In this document: positions 1 through 8,300 of the stretch, piece after piece
Layout of the letters: every line of letters starts with the position of its first letter
Numbering within the stretch: position 1 is the stretch's first letter
DNA from: a bacterium
GTDB taxonomy: Bacteria; Pseudomonadota; Gammaproteobacteria; Burkholderiales; Thiobacteraceae
Assembly (NCBI GenBank): GCA_027438535.1
Contig: DAIAMA010000037.1
Coordinates: 1-9,058, forward strand
Direction of reading: 5' to 3'
DNA: 9,058 nucleotides
The notes under the pieces: model-generated
What the model saw: the letters and a program-made list of their open reading frames with translations, nothing else
Told to the model about the DNA's origin: nothing
Databases searched by the model: none
Translations under genes and position numbers: made by a program

Positions 1-689
1 AGTCGGTGCATTTGGATCTCGGGCATGTCGGCATTTTTCGCGCCTTGATGCACGCCGCGCAGCCAAGCGCGGAACGGGAAGCCGAGTTGTTTCGTGCGCT
101 GCAAGCCAAGGATGTGCCGGCCATAGGCGAATTGACGCGCGATATGCACGCTAGCATACGCGATGCGCTGCTTGCGCTGCCCACCTTGTATGGCCAGCGC
201 GAAGCCTTGGCGCGTGCCGCGCGAGTATTGCCTACATTGCCGGAAATCGGGCGCGCCTTGGATGCCTTGGAGACGCTGGCCGACGATTTAGCGGCCGGCG
301 GTGCCGAGTTATATTTCGACCTGGCGGAATTGCGCGGTTACAACTATCACAGCGGTGTGGTGTTTGCCGCCTATGCCCAGGGCTCGGCTTGCGCGGTGGC
401 GCAAGGTGGACGTTACGACAACGTGGGCCAAGTATTCGGCCGCGCGCGCAGCGCGACCGGATTTTCGCTGGATTTACGCGCGCTGGCGCCGTACATGAAA
501 TTACCGCCGGAAGCGCGCGGCATTCTCGCGCCACATAGCGCGGATAGCGCGCTAGCGGCCAAGATCGAGGCGTTGCGCGGCGCGGGTGAGGTCGTGGTGG
601 TGGAATTGCCGGGGCAAGCCGCGCATCGCGCGGAAGCCCGCTGCGATCGCCGTTTGGTGTTGAAAAACGGTGCGTGGGAAGTCGAATAA
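1..689 (+). CDS. hisZ: ATP phosphoribosyltransferase regulatory subunit HisZ (3' part, start outside window)
   Basis: HisZ is a catalytically inactive paralogue of histidyl-tRNA synthetase. It assembles with the short form of HisG to give active, histidine-regulated ATP phosphoribosyltransferase, the first step of histidine synthesis in the cytoplasm. The frame is open from base 3 and ends at TAA 687-689, so about 229 C-terminal residues are visible; the GTG at base 6 is probably internal because the preceding codon is also open. Visible family signatures are LDLGHVGIFRAL at the very start, ELRGYNYHSGVVFAAY (about nt 325-375), and AQGGRYDNVGQVFGRAR followed by TGFSLDLR (about nt 399-480). These are the class II synthetase-like motifs in their HisZ form. 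The C-terminal anticodon-binding domain of true HisRS is not evident, which favours HisZ over HisS. It lies 65 bp upstream of purA in the same direction and may be co-transcribed with it. Confidence in the family is high. Confidence 0.93.
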   Translation, partial: SVHLDLGHVGIFRALMHAAQPSAEREAELFRALQAKDVPAIGELTRDMHASIRDALLALPTLYGQREALARAARVLPTLPEIGRALDALETLADDLAAGGAELYFDLAELRGYNYHSGVVFAAYAQGSACAVAQGGRYDNVGQVFGRARSATGFSLDLRALAPYMKLPPEARGILAPHSADSALAAKIEALRGAGEVVVVELPGQAAHRAEARCDRRLVLKNGAWEVE

Positions 690-699
690 CTCTTTGTAG

Positions 700-2047
<1,348 letters not shown>

Positions 2048-2056
2048 GCAAATGAA

Positions 2057-2085
2057 AAAGGGCGGTTCAAAAGGAACCGCCCTTT
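2057..2085. terminator. Bidirectional intrinsic terminator between purA and tRNA-Leu
   Basis: A 12-bp perfect stem is formed by AAAGGGCGGTTC (2057-2068) and GAACCGCCCTTT (2074-2085) around a five-base loop (AAAAG). On the + strand it is followed by ATATTTT, and on the - strand by TTCATTT after the A/T base pairs, so both strands give a U-rich tail. It begins ten bases after the purA stop and lies seven bases from the 3' end of the convergent tRNA gene, so it can terminate both transcripts. Confidence 0.9.
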
Positions 2086-2091
2086 ATATTT

Positions 2092-2178
2092 TGGTGCCCA
2101 GAAGAGGACTCGAACCTCCACAGTGTTGCCACCGCATGGACCTGAACCATGTGCGTCTACCAATTCCGCCATCTGGGC
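2092..2178 (-). tRNA. tRNA-Leu, anticodon CAG
   Basis: On the minus strand an 87-base tRNA reads from 2178 to 2092, with the 3' CCA encoded. The acceptor stem GCCCAGA/TCTGGGC pairs at all seven positions, followed by discriminator A and CCA. The D-arm region GGCGGAATTGGTAGACGC is typical of bacterial leucine tRNAs. The anticodon stem CATGG/CCATG closes the loop TTCAGGT, giving CAG (plus-strand CTG at 2142-2144), which reads CUG, a frequent codon in these genes. A long class II variable arm (around CGGTGGCAACACTG) is present, as expected for Leu, and the T-loop GGTTCGAGTCC is canonical. It is antisense to the purA/rnr direction and occupies the place between purA and rnr. Confidence 0.97.
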
Positions 2179-2199
2179 TGGCCGAAACCAAGGCTGCGA

Positions 2200-2227
2200 A
2201 TTCTATAGGAAACCCCCGAATTGTCAA
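2200..2227 (-). promoter_or_regulatory. Sigma70-type promoter of tRNA-Leu, overlapping the rnr start
   Basis: Read on the minus strand, a perfect TTGACA (plus-strand 2222-2227) is separated by 16 bp from TAGAAT (plus-strand 2200-2205, five of six matches to TATAAT). Transcription would begin about 15 bases before the mature 5' end of the tRNA at 2178. The -35 hexamer overlaps the rnr TTG start codon (2221-2223), and the spacer contains the rnr Shine-Dalgarno. The assignment rests on consensus match and position. Confidence 0.75.
2208..2223 (+). promoter_or_regulatory. rnr ribosome-binding site with TTG start
   Basis: AGGA at 2208-2211 lies nine bases before TTG 2221-2223. There is no in-frame ATG near the conserved DPFLEREQAKYG segment, so the TTG is the best start. 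It gives an N-terminal extension of 16 mostly basic residues before that segment. Only 42 bp separate the tRNA from this start, and I find no clear plus-strand promoter within them. Confidence 0.7.
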
Positions 2228-3891
2228 CGAAACCTAAACTTCCCAAGCTCCCGAAAATCCGTTTGAAGGATCCCTTCCTGGAACGCGAGCAGGCCAAATA
2301 CGGCCAGCCGCTGCCGAGCCGTGAGTACATGATGGAATTACTGGAGGCGCAAGGCGTGCCGGTCGCCTTGGACGCATTCGCCGAATTGCTCGCGATTCAG
2401 CCGGACGAGATGAGCTTTTTCGCGCGCCGCATCGACGCCATGGAGCGCGACGGCCAGCTCATGCGCAATCGCAAGGGCGCGCTGTGCATCATGGACAAGC
2501 TGCATTTGATTCCCGGCATCGTGCAAGGCCATCCGGACGGTTACGGCTTTTTGGTGCCGGATGACGGCAGTGCCGATCTGTTTCTGGCCACGCGCGAAAT
2601 GGAAAAGGTGCTGCACGGCGACCGCGTCGTGGCGCGCGCCATCGGCGTCGACCGGCGCGGCCGGCCGGAAGGGGCGATTGTCGAAGTGCTGGAGCGGGCC
2701 AATAGCAAAATCGTCGGCCGCTTGATCTCGGAACACGGCATCGCGCGCGTGGTGCCGGAAAACAAACGCATCAACCAAGATATTTTGGTGGAGCCGGGCG
2801 GCGACAAGCAAGCCAAACCGGGTCAAGTGGTCGTGGTGGAAATCATTCAGCAGCCGAACCGCCATGCCCAGCCCATCGGGCGCATCGTCGAAGTGCTCGG
2901 CAATTACGCCGATCCCGGCATGGAAATCGAAATCGCGCTGCGCAAGCACGAATTGCCGCATGAATTCTCGGCCGAGATCGAGCGCTTGGCCAAGAAATTG
3001 CCCAAGGGCGTGCGCAAACAGGATTTGGAAGGACGCGAGGACGTGCGCGATCTGCCGCTGGTCACCATCGATGGCGAAACCGCGCGCGATTTCGACGACG
3101 CCGTGTATTGCGCCAAGCAAGGGCGCGGCTGGCGCTTAGTCGTCGCGATCGCCGATGTGAGTCACTATGTGCAGCCAAGCGATGCGCTCGACCGCGAGGC
3201 CCTGAGCCGCGGCAACTCGGTGTATTTCCCGCGGCGCGTGATCCCGATGCTGCCCGAAGCGCTCTCCAACGGCTTGTGCTCGCTGCTGCCCGAAGTGGAT
3301 AGGCTGTGCATGGTGTGCGATATGGATATCGCCGCCAATGGGGAGATCGCGCACTACCAGTTTTACCCGGCGGTGATGCACTCACACGCGCGGCTCACCT
3401 ACAATAAAGTATGGGAAATGCTGGAAGCGCCCAAGGGCGACATGGCCAAGCAATACGCCAGCGTACTGCCGCATGTGCAGAATCTGTACAAGCTGTATCA
3501 CGCGCTCGCCAAGGCGCGGGGCAAGCGCGGCGCGATCGATTTCGAGACCATCGAAACCCAAATGATTTTCAACGAGCAAGGCAAGATCGAGCGCATCCAG
3601 CCGGTGATGCGCAACGACGCGCATCGCATCATCGAGGAATGCATGCTGGCGGCCAATGTATGCGCCTCGGATTTTTTGCAAAGCCACGAGCACCCCACCT
3701 TGTACCGGGTGCATGAGGGCCCCACGCCGGAAAAGCTGGAAGCCCTGCGCGATTTTCTCAAGGGCTTCGGGTTTTCTCTGCCCGGCGGCGATAAGCCGCA
3801 CGCCAAGGACTACGCGGCGTTGCTGGAGAAAATTAAACCCCGTCCCGATGCGCAATTGCTGCAAACCGTGATGCTGCGCTCGCTCAAATAA
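2221..3891 (+). CDS. rnr: Ribonuclease R, 5' part ended by a premature stop
   Basis: RNase R is a processive 3'-5' exoribonuclease that degrades structured RNA, defective rRNA and trans-translated mRNA. This part encodes 556 residues: a basic N-terminus; a winged-helix region (about 33-90, ending MERDGQLMRNRKG); a first cold-shock domain (about 97-155, GHPDGYGFLVPDD); a second OB domain (about 160-235); and most of the RNB catalytic domain from about 276. The metal-binding signature VTIDGETARDFDDAV is intact, with Asp284, 290, 292 and 293. The frame stops at TAA 3889-3891 after LLQTVMLRSLK, where relatives have Gln (LRSxKQAxY). The continuing frame encodes the rest of the RNB domain, including the TSPIRRYPDL motif, and the S1 domain. 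The full-length protein would be about 741 residues. As read, the truncated product lacks the RNB end and S1 domain and is probably inactive. Whether the stop is genuine or a base-call error cannot be decided here. Confidence 0.93.
   Translation: MSTKPKLPKLPKIRLKDPFLEREQAKYGQPLPSREYMMELLEAQGVPVALDAFAELLAIQPDEMSFFARRIDAMERDGQLMRNRKGALCIMDKLHLIPGIVQGHPDGYGFLVPDDGSADLFLATREMEKVLHGDRVVARAIGVDRRGRPEGAIVEVLERANSKIVGRLISEHGIARVVPENKRINQDILVEPGGDKQAKPGQVVVVEIIQQPNRHAQPIGRIVEVLGNYADPGMEIEIALRKHELPHEFSAEIERLAKKLPKGVRKQDLEGREDVRDLPLVTIDGETARDFDDAVYCAKQGRGWRLVVAIADVSHYVQPSDALDREALSRGNSVYFPRRVIPMLPEALSNGLCSLLPEVDRLCMVCDMDIAANGEIAHYQFYPAVMHSHARLTYNKVWEMLEAPKGDMAKQYASVLPHVQNLYKLYHALAKARGKRGAIDFETIETQMIFNEQGKIERIQPVMRNDAHRIIEECMLAANVCASDFLQSHEHPTLYRVHEGPTPEKLEALRDFLKGFGFSLPGGDKPHAKDYAALLEKIKPRPDAQLLQTVMLRSLK
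3889..3891 (+). other. In-frame TAA replacing a conserved glutamine codon in rnr
   Basis: The reading frame runs AAA-TAA-GCG-CAG-TAC and stays open for a further 184 sense codons with perfect family homology. E. coli RNase R reads LRSMKQAIYDPEN at this place, against LRSLK*AQYNPEN here, so the ancestral codon was almost certainly CAA, and a single C-to-T change explains the stop. There is no frameshift: the frame before and after is identical. Confidence 0.9.
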
Positions 3892-4446
3892 GCGCAGTAC
3901 AACCCGGAGAATGCCGGGCATTTCGGCTTGGCTTACGAGTCCTATACGCACTTCACTTCGCCCATCCGGCGCTACCCGGATTTGCTGGTGCACCGCGCGA
4001 TTAAAGCGGTACTGAAAGGACAACAGTACGCACCCGGCAATTGGCGCGAACTGGGCACGCACTGCTCCATGACCGAGCGCCGCGCGGACGATGCCACGCG
4101 TGACGTCGAGCAATGGCTGAAATGCTTTTACATGCAAGACCGGGTGGGCGAGATTTTCGCGGGCACCATCAGCGGCGTGACCAGCTTCGGTATTTTCGTG
4201 TCGCTCGATGGGGTGTATGTGGAGGGGCTGGTGCACGTCTCCGAGCTCGGCAACGATTATTATCAATTCGATGCGGCGCGCCACACCATGACCGGCGAGC
4301 GCACGCATCATGTATATCGCTTATCCGATCGTTTGCAAGTCAAAATCGCGCGTGTCGATTTGGAAACCAGCCGCATCGATTTTAGTTTAGCGGATGCGCA
4401 GCATGAACCCGCCCCGGCGCGTGCGCCGAAACGAAAGCGCCGCTAA
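3892..4446 (+). pseudogene. rnr: Ribonuclease R, 3' part downstream of the premature stop
   Basis: This is the in-frame continuation of rnr: AQYNPENAGHFGLAYESY, then HFTSPIRRYPDLLVHRAIK. The latter is the C-terminal RNB motif whose Arg residues sit at the active site in the RNase II/R family. The S1 RNA-binding domain follows (about nt 4147-4390, GEIFAGTISGVTSFGIFVSL), then a short Lys/Arg-rich tail (APKRKRR) of the kind seen in RNase R. It has no good start of its own. A TTG at 3928 opens the frame but lacks a Shine-Dalgarno, the ATG at 3911 is out of frame, and the first in-frame ATG is far inside (MTERRADD). It is therefore best read as the rest of a broken gene. No decay beyond the one stop is seen, which implies a very recent event or a sequence error. 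Its TAA (4444-4446) shares one base with the rlmB ATG. Confidence 0.88.
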
Positions 4447-5189
4447 TGGCCGCCAATGAATTCATCTACGGCTTCCACGCGGTGCAAAGCCGCTTGCGCA
4501 GCCACGCCGAGAGCGTGACCGAACTCTATATCGATGCCGAGCGCCAAGACCAGCGTGCGCGCAATCTGCTGCTGCTCGCGGAGCAGCTTAAGGTACGTAC
4601 CTTGCCGGTGGAGCGCAAGCGCCTCGACGGCATGGTGGGCAACGACAAGCATCAAGGCTGCGTCGCGCGCGTCACCGCGATCAAACTCGCGGTCTCCATC
4701 GACGATGTGCTCGCGGTGCTTACCGAGCCGGCACTGCTGCTGGTGCTGGATGGCGTGCAAGACCCGCACAATCTCGGCGCGTGCTTGCGCCTGGCCGATG
4801 CGCTCGGCGCGCATGCCGTGATCGCGCCCAAAGACCGCGCGGTGGGCGTGAATGCCACGGTACGCAAAGTGGCTTCGGGTGCCGCCGACGTGGTGCCCTT
4901 CATTCCCGTCACCAACCTCGCGCGCAGCTTGCGCGAACTCAAAGAGCAAGAAGTATGGATCATGGGGGCCGCGGGCGACGCCGAGAAAGATTTGTTCGGC
5001 GCCAAATTGACGGGCGCCGTCGCCTGGGTGCTGGGCGCGGAAGGCGAGGGCCTGCGCCGCCTGACCCGCGAGCACTGTGACGAGCTGGTACGCATCCCCA
5101 TGTTCGGTAGCGTCGATAGCTTGAATGTCTCGGTGGCGAGCGGGATATGCCTATATGAAACACGGCGGCAGCGCAGCCTAGGCGGTTAA
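4446..5189 (+). CDS. rlmB: 23S rRNA (guanosine-2'-O-)-methyltransferase RlmB
   Basis: RlmB is a SPOUT-class enzyme that uses S-adenosylmethionine to methylate the 2'-O of G2251 (E. coli numbering) in the peptidyl-transferase P-loop of 23S rRNA. The product is 247 residues, the usual family length. The N-terminal SpoU substrate-binding domain begins FIYGFHAVQSRLR (residues 6-18) and includes NDKHQGCVARV (66-76). The catalytic SPOUT domain carries LDGVQDPHNLGACLR (101-115), LGAEGEGLRR (196-205) and IPMFGSVDSLNVSVASG (217-233), which together form the trefoil-knot cofactor site. The ATG shares one base with the rnr stop (TAATG), indicating translational coupling, and rnr-rlmB adjacency is also found in E. 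coli. With the rnr stop 555 bp upstream, coupling from full-length rnr would be lost and rlmB expression might fall. I am confident in the function. Confidence 0.96.
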   Translation: MAANEFIYGFHAVQSRLRSHAESVTELYIDAERQDQRARNLLLLAEQLKVRTLPVERKRLDGMVGNDKHQGCVARVTAIKLAVSIDDVLAVLTEPALLLVLDGVQDPHNLGACLRLADALGAHAVIAPKDRAVGVNATVRKVASGAADVVPFIPVTNLARSLRELKEQEVWIMGAAGDAEKDLFGAKLTGAVAWVLGAEGEGLRRLTREHCDELVRIPMFGSVDSLNVSVASGICLYETRRQRSLGG

Positions 5190-5349
5190 GCGGTACGCTT
5201 GACGGGTAGGGTGCCAACCCGCCGGGGGTATTTTAGCGGGCGGCGGAATTAAATCGGCGTTGAGCGGTCTTTCGTACAATGCGTACCGGCTTCCTGGCGT
5301 AAGCTCCCTTTACCCGCTAAACCAGGCATAATTAAGCTTTTTCCTCATC
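5190..5349. other. Intergenic region rlmB-yhdP with weak inverted repeats
   Basis: These 160 bases hold no gene I can support. An 8-bp perfect inverted repeat, CGGTACGC (5191-5198) and GCGTACCG (5281-5288), brackets a GC-rich part with small stems, for example CCCGC 5218-5222 with GCGGG 5236-5240. None is followed by a T-run, so there is no clear rlmB terminator. Possible -10 elements are TACAAT (5275-5280) and CATAAT (5327-5332), but neither has a good -35 at a proper distance. No recognisable Shine-Dalgarno precedes the yhdP ATG at 5350. Confidence 0.45.
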
Positions 5350-8300
5350 ATGATCTTGGCTTCGAAACTTCCCCTTTTGCGCCGCATAGTGTTTTACGCC
5401 GCGATGGCGGGGATATTGGCGTTCGCACTGACGGTGATCGCCCTGCGCTGGTGGATACTGCCCGAGATCACGCATTATCGCACCGACATCGAAGCGCAAA
5501 TCTCCAAAGCCGCAGGGCAGCAAATCAGCATTGCGACTATTGACGCGAATTGGAACGGCTTGCGTCCCCATCTCAAGCTAGGACAAGTGGTGGTGTATGA
5601 TCGCACCGGGCATCCGGCGCTTTCATTCGATCGTGTCGATGCCACGCTTTCTTGGTCTTCGCTGCTGGTGGCGGAATTGCGCCTGCATCGTTTGGAGATC
5701 GCCCGCCCGCATATCGAGATCAAACGCGAGCCGAATGGCTTGATCTATATTTCCGGCATGGTGTTGAACGATGTCAGCCAGCCAGGCGGCTTCGGTGATT
5801 GGCTGCTGCGTCAGGACATGGTTCAGGTTAATCATGCCACGATAGAATGGCGCGATAATCTGCGCGGCGCGCCGCCGCTGATCCTGAGCGATGTCGGGTT
5901 GCGCGTGGAGAACAGCGGCAAGCATCATCGCTTCGGCCTACTGGCCTCGGCACCCAAGGCGCTCGCTTCGACCTTGGATATCCGCGGCGATTTGCGTGGT
6001 GCGTCGCTGGAACGCTTGCAGGCGTGGACAGGTGCGCTGTACGCCAATCTCGGCGATACCGATATCGCGGCGTGGCGGGCCTGGGTGAATCTGCCTTATC
6101 GCATTAACCAGGGGCGCGGCGCATTGCAATTATGGAGCGAGTTCAAGCAGGGGCGGCCGACCGCGCTCTCCGCTTGGGTTCGCTTGCAAGACGTAAAGGC
6201 GCGGCTGGGCAGAAAGCTGCCCGAACTCGAAGTAGCGCAACTGCGCGGTCAGTTGGGATGGCGTGAGCTGGCGCGTGGTTTTGAATTCAATGCGAAGCAA
6301 ATCGCGCTCGATGCCGGCCCGGGGCGGCGTTTCGCGACGCAGAATGTGCTCGCGCGCTACGAGGTGGCGCAAGGATCATTGCCGGAGCAAGGCGAATTCC
6401 GCGCCGAACGGCTGGACATCGCGCCGCTATTGGCGCTGGCTGATTATTTGCCCTTGAGCGAAGCACAGCGCAAACAACTCAACGCCTGGTCGCCGCAAGG
6501 CACATTTAAATCGCTGGCGTTGAAATGGCAGGGGCCGAAGGAATCTCCTCAGGAATACAGCCTCAAAGGCGAGTTTAGCAATCTGGGCATTCAAGCGCTG
6601 GGCAAGCTGCCCGGGTTCGCGCATGTGAGCGGTACCTTGCAAGCGGATCAGACCGGCGGCGCGATCAAGCTCGCCGGGAAACAAGCCGCATTGGATTTGC
6701 CGCGCGTGTTTCGGCAAGTGCTGCAATTCGATGAGATGAATGCCGCCGCGACTTGGCGCATCAAAAATCAGCGTGTGCATTTGACGATAGCCCAGGCGCG
6801 CTTTTCCAATGCGCAGGTCAGCGGCAGCGCATCGGGCAGCTATGACTCCTCGCCCGGCGGCGCGGGTTATGCCGATATCGAGGGCCGCATGGCGCGCGTG
6901 GAAGGCGCGGCGGTGTATCAATATCTGCCGCGCGTGGTGGGCGAAGGCACGTATGCCTGGCTACAAAATGCCTTGGTGCAAGGCGTGGCGGAAGACGTGC
7001 GCGTCAAGCTCAAAGGCCCGCTCGATCAGTTTCCCTTCGTGGACGATCGCAATGGCATCTTCCAGGTGACGGCGAAAGTGAAGGGCGCCACTTTGCAGTA
7101 TGCGCCGGATTGGCCGCGCATCGAGCAGCTCCAGGCATTCTTGGATTTTCACGGCAACCGCATGGAAATCAGCGCGTCGCAAGGCACCATACTGAATACG
7201 CGCATTACGCAAGTCAAAACCGTGATCGCCGACTTGTCGCATCACGATCCCGTGCTGGAAATCGACGGTGCGACACAAGGTGACACTTCGGATCTGTTGC
7301 ATTTCATCGCGGCCAGTCCGCTGGCGCAAAAAATCGATCGACTGATCACGCAAGTAAAAGTCGAGGGATCGGGTAAGCTCATGCTCTCTCTGCGCATGCC
7401 GATCAACCGCTTGCAGGACATGCATGTCGCGGGGAGCTATCAGTTCGCGGGAAATAAGTTTTGGCTAAGCACCCCGGGACCGGCACTGGAGCAAACCAGC
7501 GGCAAAGTCGATTTCACCGAGCGCACTTTAACGATCCCGAGAATTACTGCCCAGCTCTTGGGCGGGCCGGTGACGATTAGCGCGCATGCCGCCGCCGATG
7601 GCTTGGTGCGGCTGAGCGCGGCCGGACGTTTCAGCGCGGCCGGCTTGCAGCAAGCTTATCCGGGCGTGCTCGTCCAGCGCTTAAAAGGCGCGGCCGCATG
7701 GTCGGCTTCGATGGCGGTGCGTAAGCAGGCGGCGAATATGGTACTGACATCGACGCTTACCGGCCTTGCTTCCGATCTGCCTTATCCGCTGACTAAACCG
7801 GCGCAAACCAGCCTGCCGTTGAAGATCGAGCGGCGTTTTGTCGATGCGGGCCATGATGCGCTGACGCTGAGTCTGGGTAACATCCTTTCGGCGCAACTCA
7901 GCCGCACCCTGGCGGACGATAAGAGCAGGATCGAAGCGGGCCAAATTCGTCTTGGCGCAACGCCGGCCGCGGCGCCAACGCAGCCGGGCGTATGGGTCGA
8001 GGGCGAACTGGAACAATTCGATGCCGATTTGTGGCGCAGCCTCCTGCCCGCCGGCGGAGAGCCGGCGTTATTGCCCTTGGCCGGCGTGCGGGTAAAAGTG
8101 AAGACGCTGGATTTCCTGGGCCGCCGCTTCAATCATTTCAACCTGAACGCCTTGACCCAGCGCGATGCCTGGCAAGCGGCGGTAGAAAGCGATGAAATGC
8201 AAGGCGAATTGCATTGGCGCGAAAGCGATGGCGGCAGCCTGGTGGCGCGCTTCAAGCACTTGGTTTATCCCGATGCGGCGCCGCCGAGAGGCGTGCTACC

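Noticed and set aside
2060..2100. Attachment site at the tRNA-Leu 3' end
   Set aside because: tRNA 3' ends are common integration sites, but there is no integrase and no second copy of the tRNA end; the adjacent hairpin is a terminator.
2338..3120. 260-codon minus-strand open frame opposite rnr
   Set aside because: Shadow of rnr in the same antisense register; His- and Arg-rich composition without motifs.
3889..3891. Stop-codon reassignment or recoded residue
   Set aside because: TAA is used as the normal terminator at the ends of hisZ, purA, rnr and rlmB in this same window, so TAA is a true stop here.
3382..4311. 309-codon minus-strand open frame opposite rnr
   Set aside because: It is in codon register with rnr, and antisense frames stay open when TTA, CTA and TCA codons are rare. 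The translation has no recognisable domain, and the plus strand fully explains the region.
4443..5075. 210-codon minus-strand frame opposite rlmB
   Set aside because: Antisense of conserved SPOUT motifs; no ribosome site and no homology recognised.
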